NCBI GenBank assembly: GCA_023255355.1
Contig: JALRIU010000065.1
Span: 1-11,311, forward strand
Reading direction: 5' to 3'
DNA length: 11,311 nucleotides
DNA from: Pseudomonadales bacterium
Lineage (GTDB): Bacteria; Pseudomonadota; Gammaproteobacteria; Pseudomonadales; JAHEIH01
Shown here: one piece after another, positions 1-6,315 of the stretch
Layout: every line of letters starts with the position of its first letter
Numbering within the stretch: the stretch's first letter is position 1
Made by a program: the position numbers and the translations under genes
Notes under the pieces: model-generated
Database searches by the model: none
Seen by the model: the letters and a program-made list of their open reading frames with translations, nothing else
What the model was told of the DNA's origin: nothing

Positions 1-1
1 C

Positions 2-1771
2 GCTGTTATTGGCCTAGCAATTCACATGCTACTCAACGAGTCTAATCAAATCCTTCCCTTCGCCATGTTAAGTTTTAGCGCTAGTTTACAATTTTTACCT
101 GGGTGCATCGCTTTGATTTACTGGCGCGGAGCGACGCGCAATGGCTACATTAGCGGTGTTATTGCTGGTTTTTTTGTCTGGTGTATTTTTATCGCTTTTC
201 CAGAAAGTATTCTGCACATCCTCAATCAGAGTGAAAATGTCGTTCATTTATCCTTTGAAACAAAAGCAAATATTTGGTCGATCAGTGCTGCGATTAGTCT
301 CATTATAAATATCGTCTTTTTGCTTCTTGTTTCATGGTTAAGCGATGTACGAAGAGAAGATAGAGAAGGCGCTATAGCCTGTGTTCTCAACGCCCCTCAA
401 CTTGGCAGCTCGCGCCATTACACTCTAAACACCCCAGAGGAAATAACACAACGCCTCGCACCTTTCCTTGGTGATACCGCTGCAAAAAACGAGGTTAGTA
501 AATCTGTTCTTACTTTAAATCTACCTTGGTCAACACTTGACGATGATCAAACCAATGATTTGGTAAATAATATTGAAAGCAATTTATACGAACTACTCGG
601 TCCAGCCATCGCGCACCATACGATGAACAGTGCCTTTCCAGAAAGCCATACGAATGATAGTGAAATTGTTTATTTAGAAGATAAACTTGAGACCTTTCAA
701 TCTAAACTACATGGTGTTGCCGATGAACTTAAATCAGTAAGACAACACTACCAACAGATATTACTTGGCTTACCCGTCGGTGCATTAACTTTCACCAAAC
801 AAGGTATTATCATCAGTTGGAATACGGCTATGACCGACATCACTGGCATTGATGTCGGCGCTGCACTCAACAATAATCTTAAAAATCTTACACCACCTTG
901 GGGTAACATTTTCACCGCATATATTGCCAGCAACACCGCTCAACATAATAGGCTAGATGTTAAGACCGACAAGGGTGTTCAATGGCTAAATATACACACA
1001 TCGGTCGGATCAAAAAATAATGAAAGCTTTATTCTGGTCGAAGACATTACCGAAACTCAATTACTGGAACATGAATTAATTCACAGCGAACGCCTCGCAT
1101 CGATAGGGCGACTGGCAGCTGGGGTCGCTCATGAAATTGGCAACCCCGTAACTGGTATAGCCTGCCTTGCCCAAAACCTAGAATACGATAAAGACAATAC
1201 CCAGGCTGTTACCGATACCGCTGAAGAAATCATCAATCAAACAAAGCGCATCAACACCATAATCCGCTCATTAATGAATTTCGCCCATGGCGAAACATAT
1301 GCAGGTAATATTGACGAACACGCCCATGCAAATGTCGTTCATTGTTGTGACGAGGCGATCAAACTGTTACAACTTAACAAGGACAAAACCGAAGTTATTT
1401 TTCAAAATCTCACAGACTGCCAAAGTCGAGTAAATATTGATGAACAACGCTTGATTCAGCTGTTCATCAACCTACTTGAAAATGCCCGCGATGCTTCTAA
1501 AGCAGGAGATATAATTAGCGTTCGCTGCGCAATTAACGGCTCCATGCTAGATATATATGTCGAGGATCATGGCGCAGGCATTCCAAACGACCATCTTGAA
1601 AAAATATTCGAACCGTTTTTTACCACCAAAGATGCTGGTAGCGGAACTGGCCTCGGCCTTGCTCTGGTCTATTCAATTATTGAGCAACACAACGGTAACA
1701 TAAGTGTTACCAGCCCTCTAATCGGACAAAATTTTGGAACAGAATTTAAAATTTCCTTACCAATTTCTTAA
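2..1771 (+). CDS. cbrA: CbrA-type SLC5 transporter/sensor histidine kinase, C-terminal part (5' truncated by window)
   Basis: The frame is open to the window edge, so the ATG at 26 is internal and the real start lies upstream. About 589 residues are visible; Pseudomonas CbrA is roughly 980. Numbering from the ATG at 26: hydrophobic segments near 9-33, 41-59 and 83-105 are the end of a sodium/solute symporter-like domain (LPGCIALIYWRG is typical). Residues about 130-200 resemble the STAC linker, and about 243-345 look like a PAS domain. The kinase core is complete: H-box AAGVAHEIGNP with phospho-acceptor His369, N-box LLENARDA (Asn486), G1 DHGAGI at 514-519, F-box FEPFF at 528-532, and G2 GTGLGLAL at 540-547. 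As an inner-membrane kinase it should phosphorylate the response regulator encoded 92 bases downstream. In pseudomonads CbrAB controls carbon/nitrogen balance and catabolite repression. The name rests on architecture plus synteny with cbrB and pcnB; the ligand is unknown. Confidence 0.85.
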   Translation, partial: AVIGLAIHMLLNESNQILPFAMLSFSASLQFLPGCIALIYWRGATRNGYISGVIAGFFVWCIFIAFPESILHILNQSENVVHLSFETKANIWSISAAISLIINIVFLLLVSWLSDVRREDREGAIACVLNAPQLGSSRHYTLNTPEEITQRLAPFLGDTAAKNEVSKSVLTLNLPWSTLDDDQTNDLVNNIESNLYELLGPAIAHHTMNSAFPESHTNDSEIVYLEDKLETFQSKLHGVADELKSVRQHYQQILLGLPVGALTFTKQGIIISWNTAMTDITGIDVGAALNNNLKNLTPPWGNIFTAYIASNTAQHNRLDVKTDKGVQWLNIHTSVGSKNNESFILVEDITETQLLEHELIHSERLASIGRLAAGVAHEIGNPVTGIACLAQNLEYDKDNTQAVTDTAEEIINQTKRINTIIRSLMNFAHGETYAGNIDEHAHANVVHCCDEAIKLLQLNKDKTEVIFQNLTDCQSRVNIDEQRLIQLFINLLENARDASKAGDIISVRCAINGSMLDIYVEDHGAGIPNDHLEKIFEPFFTTKDAGSGTGLGLALVYSIIEQHNGNISVTSPLIGQNFGTEFKISLPIS

Positions 1772-1804
1772 ACAAAACCCCGCAAACACTGGCATAGTGA
1801 ATAA

Positions 1805-1835
1805 TTTTTGAGTATGTTACCTGTTTACTCAAAAA
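1805..1835. promoter_or_regulatory. 10-bp perfect inverted repeat upstream of cbrB with a TGTTAC half-site in its loop
   Basis: TTTTTGAGTA (1805-1814) and TACTCAAAAA (1826-1835) are exact reverse complements separated by 11 bases. The loop begins with TGTTAC, the same hexamer that is clustered upstream of the putative sigma-54 promoter at 3498. There is no T-run after the second arm, so it does not look like a plus-strand intrinsic terminator. It sits 28 bases before the cbrB start, where an operator or an mRNA structure could affect cbrB expression. The function is inferred. Confidence 0.4.
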
Positions 1836-1863
1836 GGCAGATTTAGGCTAGCGAGCGATCTCA

Positions 1864-3264
1864 ATGCAAAAAATACTTATCGTTGAAGATGAAGTCGTCA
1901 TTCGTAGCGCGCTTCGCAGACTACTTGAACGTCACGGCTATATAATCGATGAAGCAGGAAGTGTTAGAGAAGCACTAGAAAAACGTTTCGATGATTATGA
2001 CCTCATCATAAGTGACCTTCGTTTACCTGGTGCACCGGGTACCGACCTTATTAAATCGGCGGGTGACACCCCGGTCCTGATAATGACTAGCTATGCCAGC
2101 CTTCGCTCTGCAGTCGATTCAATGCAGAAAGGCGCAGTCGACTATATCGCCAAGCCTTTCGATCATGACGAAATGATCAAGGCAGTAAAACGCATTAGTA
2201 AATCACCTGAAGAACGCAAATCTAAACCAGGAAATAACAGCAGTAGTTTCGGTATGATTGGCAATTGCAGGCCAATGCAAATTGTCTATGAACATTTGCG
2301 CAAAGTTGCGCCAACTAATGCTTCAGTTCTGATCCATGGTGAAACAGGTACGGGTAAAGAACGCGTTGCCCAAGCCATTCATCTAGCCAGTAAACGCAAA
2401 AACAATGAAATGATATCTGTTAACTGCGCAGCGATTCCTGAGTCGTTAATTGAATCAGAGTTATTTGGCTACGAAAAAGGGGCTTTTACTGGCGCCCAGA
2501 CCTCGCGCATAGGACTTATAGAGGCAGCTGATGGCAGCACACTATTTTTAGATGAAATTGGTGAGCTTCCGCTGGAGGCTCAAGCAAGACTTTTACGTTT
2601 TATTCAAGAGGGCGAAATTCGAGCTATTGGTTCTGTGCAATCTAGAAAAGTCGATGTTCGTTTATTAACGGCTACTCACCGTGATTTAAAAAAGCTCATA
2701 ACAAAAGGGCAATTTCGCGAAGACCTTTACTACCGCATTAACGTTATGCAAATTGATGTCCCCCCCTTGCGTGACCGCGGCAGAGATATTTTAGATATCG
2801 CTGAGAGTCTTTTAACGAAAATTACTAAAGACATGCAACTTGAATCCAAGACGTTTTCGCCCGAAGTCATTCAAGCGATTACCTCATATCGCTGGCCAGG
2901 GAACGTCCGCGAATTGGAAAACGTTGTACAACGTGCCGTCATTTTGAGCGATAGCGATGAGATACAAATCCAAGAACTTAATATCGATCTGCAATTAGTT
3001 AACCTAGATACCCTGCGAGATGATATAGGCATCGATGAAGATTTAGATGAAAACCCCTATTCTTTCGCAGCGCAACGCAGTGGAAAGATTAATCAATCAG
3101 ATCCTAATGAAGATCTTTCACTCGAAGATTACTTTCAAAGGTTCGTCCTGGAAAATCAGGACAAAATGAATGAGACCGAACTCGCCAAAAAGCTAGGCGT
3201 TAGTCGAAAGTGCCTTTGGGAAAGACGACAGCGCCTGGGTATCCCGCGAAGAAAAAAAGCTTAA
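1864..3264 (+). CDS. cbrB: Sigma-54-dependent response regulator CbrB
   Basis: The 466-residue protein has the full NtrC-type layout. The receiver domain is at about 1-115, with acidic Glu8/Asp9, phospho-acceptor Asp51, and Lys97 in AKPF. The AAA+ sigma-54 activation domain is at about 132-360, with Walker A GETGTGKE (159-166), the sigma-54-contacting GAFTGA loop (206-211), Walker B STLFLDEIGEL, and RWPGNVREL (343-351). The Fis-type DNA-binding end runs from about 430 to 466. The final KCLWERRQRLGIPRRK is, to my knowledge, characteristic of CbrB rather than NtrC or other family members. The gene follows its kinase at 92 bases and precedes pcnB, as in Pseudomonas. It should activate RpoN promoters when phosphorylated, and the likely target is the promoter at 3498-3513. 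No good Shine-Dalgarno is visible before the ATG (only weak GCGAGCGA), so translation could be weak or controlled. Confidence 0.93.
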   Translation: MQKILIVEDEVVIRSALRRLLERHGYIIDEAGSVREALEKRFDDYDLIISDLRLPGAPGTDLIKSAGDTPVLIMTSYASLRSAVDSMQKGAVDYIAKPFDHDEMIKAVKRISKSPEERKSKPGNNSSSFGMIGNCRPMQIVYEHLRKVAPTNASVLIHGETGTGKERVAQAIHLASKRKNNEMISVNCAAIPESLIESELFGYEKGAFTGAQTSRIGLIEAADGSTLFLDEIGELPLEAQARLLRFIQEGEIRAIGSVQSRKVDVRLLTATHRDLKKLITKGQFREDLYYRINVMQIDVPPLRDRGRDILDIAESLLTKITKDMQLESKTFSPEVIQAITSYRWPGNVRELENVVQRAVILSDSDEIQIQELNIDLQLVNLDTLRDDIGIDEDLDENPYSFAAQRSGKINQSDPNEDLSLEDYFQRFVLENQDKMNETELAKKLGVSRKCLWERRQRLGIPRRKKA

Positions 3265-3318
3265 AGTTGCATTCAATTCATTCGCTTGCGCGTCACAAAA
3301 CCTTTACAAAAAACAATA

Positions 3319-3424
3319 TGTTACATAACAATTACAAAATGTTACCTTTGTACACTCTCATTCCGTAACATCCGCACTAAAATGCCGCCTGGCAAGGTAA
3401 CAGAATGCGTTGCAATTAGTAACA
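3319..3424. promoter_or_regulatory. Cluster of five TGTTAC/GTAACA half-sites: putative CbrB upstream activating sequence
   Basis: TGTTAC occurs at 3319-3324 and 3340-3345. Its reverse complement GTAACA occurs at 3365-3370, 3397-3402 and 3419-3424. Start-to-start distances of 21, 25, 32 and 22 bases are mostly near whole helical turns. Chance expectation for this hexamer pair in about 100 bases is roughly 0.05 at equal base composition. The cluster lies about 100-205 bases upstream of the predicted start of the sigma-54 transcript, the normal place for an enhancer. I recall paired TGTTAC and GTAACA half-sites for Pseudomonas CbrB, with a 14-base spacer. That exact spacing is not present here, so binding by CbrB is inferred. 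Confidence 0.65.
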
Positions 3425-3438
3425 CTTGCAACTAATTT

Positions 3439-3451
3439 TAATAATTTGATT
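3439..3451 (-). promoter_or_regulatory. Perfect-consensus IHF binding site between enhancer and sigma-54 promoter
   Basis: TAATAATTTGATT is the reverse complement of a perfect match to the IHF core consensus WATCAANNNNTTR. It lies about 73-85 bases upstream of the predicted transcription start, between the half-site cluster and the -24/-12 element, where IHF usually bends DNA to bring an enhancer-bound activator to RpoN. A weaker match (AATCATGCACTTA, one mismatch) occurs at 3478-3490. The surrounding AT-richness raises the chance of a random match. Confidence 0.55.
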
Positions 3452-3497
3452 TACGTCAAAAATACTTTATCTATAGCAATCATGCACTTACAAAAGT

Positions 3498-3513
3498 TGG
3501 CACACCAAGTGCA
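3498..3513 (+). promoter_or_regulatory. Sigma-54 (RpoN) -24/-12 promoter of the putative CrcZ-like RNA
   Basis: TGGCACACCAAGTGCA matches the sigma-54 consensus TGGCAC-N5-TTGCA with one mismatch (GTGCA for TTGCA). The invariant GG (3499-3500) and GC (3511-3512) are exactly 10 bases apart. The predicted transcription start is near 3524. The site follows an activator-type cluster and an IHF site and lies directly downstream of a gene for a sigma-54 activator, which makes a chance match unlikely. Confidence 0.82.
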
Positions 3514-3524
3514 CTATATAAATC

Positions 3525-3600
3525 AATAAAAATAAAAACGCTGAATAAAAATAATAACGGCAAAGTGAACAAAAATAAAAATATGTAAATAAAAATAATC
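3525..3600 (+). repeat. Four A-A-N triplet tracts (Hfq distal-face/CA motifs) inside the putative sRNA
   Basis: The tracts are AATAAAAATAAAAA (3525-3538), AATAAAAATAATAA (3544-3557), AACAAAAATAAAAATA (3568-3583) and AATAAAAATAAT (3588-3599). They begin 19, 24 and 20 bases apart and share the core AAYAAAAATAA. Read in triplets, each is a run of four or five A-A-N units, fitting the A-R-N rule for the Hfq distal face. The stretches between them are short and mixed in sequence (CGCTG, CGGCAAAGTG, TGT). Similar tracts are not evident elsewhere in the 516-base intergenic region. Confidence 0.8.
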
Positions 3601-3612
3601 GAGACCTGGGTG

Positions 3613-3637
3613 GGGAAGCATAGCTTCCCTTTCGTTT
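3613..3637 (+). terminator. Intrinsic terminator of the putative sRNA
   Basis: GGGAAGC (3613-3619) pairs perfectly with GCTTCCC (3623-3629) around an ATA loop, followed by TTTCGTTT. The 7-bp stem is GC-containing, but the T-tract is interrupted by CG, so termination may be partial and could allow read-through to pcnB. The T-rich tail would also give an Hfq proximal-face contact. The A-A-N tracts all lie upstream of it. Confidence 0.6.
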
Positions 3638-3646
3638 ATCTGGGAT

Positions 3647-3675
3647 TTGATAATTTTAAGTTCTTATCTTAATAC
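3647..3675 (+). promoter_or_regulatory. Candidate sigma-70 promoter for the pcnB operon
   Basis: TTGATA (3647-3652) and TAATAC (3670-3675) are separated by 17 bases, just past the sRNA terminator and about 100 bases before the pcnB start. The -35 is good but the -10 is weak, and the region is AT-rich, so this is only a candidate. I see nothing else identifiable in 3676-3764. Confidence 0.3.
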
Positions 3676-3780
3676 CGTTTCTCACCTGTTCTCATTCGCT
3701 TTACTAGATACTTATCTGTATATCCACTAGAATTAATTCTTTAAAAATATCAGGCAATTGCCACGGAGCGACATTCGCCA

Positions 3781-5136
3781 ATGAGAACATGGCTGAAAAA
3801 TAAATTGAGCGGAAAAAAGCCCCCCGCTACAGCACTCAAAATTTCTGTAATCCCCCGCGATAAACACGATATTTCTCGCCGCAGAATCAGCAATGCCGCA
3901 CTCTCAGTAATCAAGCGTCTGCATGGAGCCAACTTCGATGCATATCTTGTTGGCGGCGGTGTTCGCGATCTTCAGTTGGGCGGCTCGCCTAAAGACTTTG
4001 ACGTGGCTACAAACGCCACCCCAGAACAAGTCCACTCGCTCTTTAAAGGCTCACGTATCGTCGGGCGTCGCTTTAGAATCGTACATGTTCGCCACGGTCG
4101 CGAAATTATTGAAGTGACAACCTTCCGCGGCAGCCACGATCAAGACAAGCTTGGAAAAAACCAATCTAAACAGAGCGACACGGGCATGTTGTTGCGAGAC
4201 AACGTCTACGGCAGCATTGAAGAAGACGCATTACGTCGAGACTTTACAGTTAATGCGCTGTACTACAACCCTGAAAATCGAAGTATTTATGACTTTACCG
4301 GCGGGCTAGATGACCTCCGAGCTGGCACATTAAAATTGATTGGCGATCCAGAAACTCGATATCGTGAGGATCCTGTAAGAATGCTGAGAGCGGCCCGTTT
4401 TGCGGCCAAGCTTCGTTTTAATATAGACAGCGCCACCGAATCGCCCATCTCGCAATTGGCCAACCTTTTAGAAGATGTATCATCAGCTCGACTATTTGAT
4501 GAAATGTTAAAGCTGTTTCAGTCTGGCTATGGCGAAAGAACCTTTCTTCAACTAAGAAGGCTTGGCTTATACAAACACCTTTTTTCTCAGACCGAGTGGG
4601 CGCTCTGCCATAGTTCAGCTAGCGAATTTTATCATGCGATGATTGTGCAAGCCTTGCAGAATACAGATAAGCGTATCGAATCAGGTAAGTCCGTTACGCC
4701 TGCGTTTATTATGGCTGCCATGCTTTGGCCACCGCTACAAGAGAGTATGGCTAAATTAAAACAACATGAATCTGATCAAGATGCCTACCAGAAAGCCTGC
4801 CAGCAAGTGATTAACGGTCAACTCACTCAAATTAGTATACCTAAGCGTTTCACTATAACCGTGCGCGAAATTTGGGATTTACAATTTAGACTACCTAATT
4901 ACAATGGCAAACGAGCCGAACGCACCGCAGCGCATCCGCGTTTTAGAGCGGCTTACGACTTTTTGTTATTACGAGAAAGTGCCGGCGAAGATACAGCAGG
5001 TCTGGGTGCGTGGTGGACAGACTACCAGCAGCAGCACCCAATTCCAGAAACCAGCCAGGAACGAGAATACAATAGAGACGACGATTTCAAACCACGTAAA
5101 CGCAATCACCGTCGCCGCAACCGGAATAATGTATGA
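3781..5136 (+). CDS. pcnB: Poly(A) polymerase I (PcnB)
   Basis: This enzyme adds 3' poly(A) tails to RNA and so promotes decay by exonucleases. The 451-residue protein (E. coli 465) has the class II nucleotidyltransferase head: LVGGGVRDLQLGG at 56-68, then the metal-binding pair Asp72/Asp74 in KDFDVATNATP, the RRDFTVNALYYN motif at 152-163, and DFTGGLDDL at 171-179. EDPVRMLRAARFAAKL begins the helical neck. The C-terminus is a highly basic tail (FKPRKRNHRRRNRN), typical of PcnB and absent from CCA-adding enzymes, which argues against cca. The start is supported by GGAG at 3765-3768, although the spacing to the ATG is long (12 bases). The stop overlaps the folK start as ATGA. Its position after cbrB and the A-rich RNA matches Pseudomonas gene order. 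Read-through from the sigma-54 promoter could link its expression to CbrB. Confidence 0.93.
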   Translation: MRTWLKNKLSGKKPPATALKISVIPRDKHDISRRRISNAALSVIKRLHGANFDAYLVGGGVRDLQLGGSPKDFDVATNATPEQVHSLFKGSRIVGRRFRIVHVRHGREIIEVTTFRGSHDQDKLGKNQSKQSDTGMLLRDNVYGSIEEDALRRDFTVNALYYNPENRSIYDFTGGLDDLRAGTLKLIGDPETRYREDPVRMLRAARFAAKLRFNIDSATESPISQLANLLEDVSSARLFDEMLKLFQSGYGERTFLQLRRLGLYKHLFSQTEWALCHSSASEFYHAMIVQALQNTDKRIESGKSVTPAFIMAAMLWPPLQESMAKLKQHESDQDAYQKACQQVINGQLTQISIPKRFTITVREIWDLQFRLPNYNGKRAERTAAHPRFRAAYDFLLLRESAGEDTAGLGAWWTDYQQQHPIPETSQEREYNRDDDFKPRKRNHRRRNRNNV

Positions 5137-5657
5137 TCAGCGCCTACATAGGCTTAGGTAGCAACTTAGAAAACCCTGCAGGGCATATTTTTAAAGCTCT
5201 GCAGGACATTATGCATATCTGTAATACACAGCTTGAATCAGTGTCACATACTTATCGAAGTATTGCGGTAGGACCAGGTGAACAACCTGACTATGTAAAC
5301 GCAGCCTGCAAAATTAAAACCAGCTTACAACCGCTAGAATTGCTGGATGCAATACAATCCATCGAAAACAATCATGGTCGAGTCCGCGATATTCGCTGGG
5401 GGGCTCGCACCCTTGATCTCGATCTGTTACTTTATGGAAACTTGAACATCAATAACGAACGCCTAATCGTGCCCCACCCTCGCGCCAATGAGCGTGATTT
5501 TGTGCTTCGTCCGCTGTTAGATATAGATGCAGGGCTTTTATTTCCAGACGGCACTACTGCGCAGCAACTACTCGATAATGCAGCGGAAAATGGTCTTCAA
5601 GTTCTGACAACAAAAACAGCCCTCTGGGACTCATTGCAGACAGGCAACAAGGAATAA
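5133..5657 (+). CDS. folK: 2-amino-4-hydroxy-6-hydroxymethyldihydropteridine pyrophosphokinase (HPPK)
   Basis: Transfers pyrophosphate from ATP to 6-hydroxymethyl-7,8-dihydropterin, the step before dihydropteroate synthase in folate synthesis. The 174-residue protein carries the family landmarks: GLGSNL near the N-terminus, QPDYVNA at 51-57, RWGARTLDLDLLLYG with Arg92 and the magnesium-binding Asp95/Asp97, and VPHPRANERDFVLRPL at 113-128. All key catalytic residues look intact, so this is the likely functional HPPK of the two folK-like genes here. It starts inside the pcnB stop (ATGA overlap, 5133-5136), implying translational coupling. Its last codons contain the ribosome binding site for the next gene, so pcnB, folK and the kinase gene are almost surely one transcript. 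Confidence 0.95.
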   Translation: MISAYIGLGSNLENPAGHIFKALQDIMHICNTQLESVSHTYRSIAVGPGEQPDYVNAACKIKTSLQPLELLDAIQSIENNHGRVRDIRWGARTLDLDLLLYGNLNINNERLIVPHPRANERDFVLRPLLDIDAGLLFPDGTTAQQLLDNAAENGLQVLTTKTALWDSLQTGNKE

Positions 5658-5661
5658 CTCA

Positions 5662-6303
5662 GTGAACCGGACACCTCAATTGATCGCTATTGAAGGCCCT
5701 ATCGGCGTTGGTAAAACTACACTTGCCAGACGTCTTGCTGAATCATTAGGTAGCGACGCAGTATTTGAAAACGTAGATAACAATCCGTTTTTAGAGCGCT
5801 TTTATCAAAATCGAACCGAAGCGGCATTAGCCACTCAGTTATTCTTTCTATTTCAGCGCAGCCAACAAATCCATGACATGCGTCAGAACGATATGTTTGC
5901 ACCCAACCGAGTACTCGACTTCCTTATCCAAAAAGATAAATTATTTGCGCGGGTAAACCTTGATGAAGAAGAGTACAAGCTCTACTGCCAAGTCTACGAC
6001 CGATTATTAATAGATGCACCTCAGCCCGATTTAGTTGTCTACCTGCAAGCACCTACCGATACTTTAATGCAAAGGATCGAAAATCGCGGTGTCCCTGCAG
6101 AACGGCGCATTGAGCGAAGCTATCTTGAACAGTTAAATCAGGCCTACAGTGAATTTTTCCTGTACTACGATGAATCACCTTTACTTATCGTTAATTCTAA
6201 AGATATAGATTTTGCCAATAACGAGATCGATTACGATATACTCGTTAAACAAATATTGAATACCCGTAGTGGCAGGCATTTTTATAATCCGGCCATGCTA
6301 TAA
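5662..6303 (+). CDS. Deoxynucleoside kinase family protein
   Basis: Predicted cytosolic P-loop kinase of 213 residues, probably phosphorylating a deoxynucleoside for nucleotide salvage. The start is GTG at 5662, supported by AAGGA (5649-5653) eight bases upstream inside the end of folK. Visible motifs are P-loop EGPIGVGKTT (11-20), ENVDNNPFLERFY at about 36-48 (family pattern E..NP.L..FY), and a lid-like arginine-rich stretch at 141-152 (NRGVPAERRIER) followed by YLEQLNQAYSEFF. The usual catalytic [DE]RS motif is not obvious; the corresponding place reads NRVLDF (82-87). The substrate (dA, dG, dC or dT) cannot be read from sequence. Such a kinase between folK and panB occurs, as I recall, in several gammaproteobacteria outside Pseudomonas. 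The link to its folate and pantothenate neighbours is probably operonic, not mechanistic. Confidence 0.82.
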   Translation: MNRTPQLIAIEGPIGVGKTTLARRLAESLGSDAVFENVDNNPFLERFYQNRTEAALATQLFFLFQRSQQIHDMRQNDMFAPNRVLDFLIQKDKLFARVNLDEEEYKLYCQVYDRLLIDAPQPDLVVYLQAPTDTLMQRIENRGVPAERRIERSYLEQLNQAYSEFFLYYDESPLLIVNSKDIDFANNEIDYDILVKQILNTRSGRHFYNPAML

Positions 6304-6315
6304 GAGACCGTTATT

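Larger units (their letters stand above)
3524..3637 (+). ncRNA. Putative short CrcZ-like Hfq/Crc-sequestering small RNA
   Basis: The predicted transcript runs from the sigma-54 start near 3524 to the terminator tail near 3637, about 114 nt. It has no plausible ORF. The first 77 bases are strikingly A-rich, with four tracts that read cleanly as A-A-N triplets (3525, 3544, 3568, 3588), the pattern bound by the distal face of Hfq and called CA motifs in Pseudomonas CrcZ/CrcY. The position between cbrB and pcnB is that of crcZ in Pseudomonas, where CbrB and RpoN drive the RNA and it relieves catabolite repression by titrating Hfq with Crc. The RNA here would be much shorter than Pseudomonas CrcZ (about 400 nt), and beyond the A-rich motifs I see no similarity to it. 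Boundaries and function are predicted, not shown. An alternative is a long A-rich 5' leader of pcnB. Confidence 0.75.

Noticed and set aside
1790..1806. TGGCAT-like sequence before cbrB as a possible sigma-54 promoter
   Set aside because: The -12 GC doublet is absent at the required 10-base distance from GG.
1787..1809. CACT-GGCAT-AGTG followed by AATAATTTTT as a terminator of cbrA
   Set aside because: The stem is only 4 bp and the T-run is separated from it, so it is too weak to call.
3750..3932. Minus-strand open frame of 60 codons over the pcnB start
   Set aside because: No family resemblance; it is a shadow of pcnB and its upstream region.
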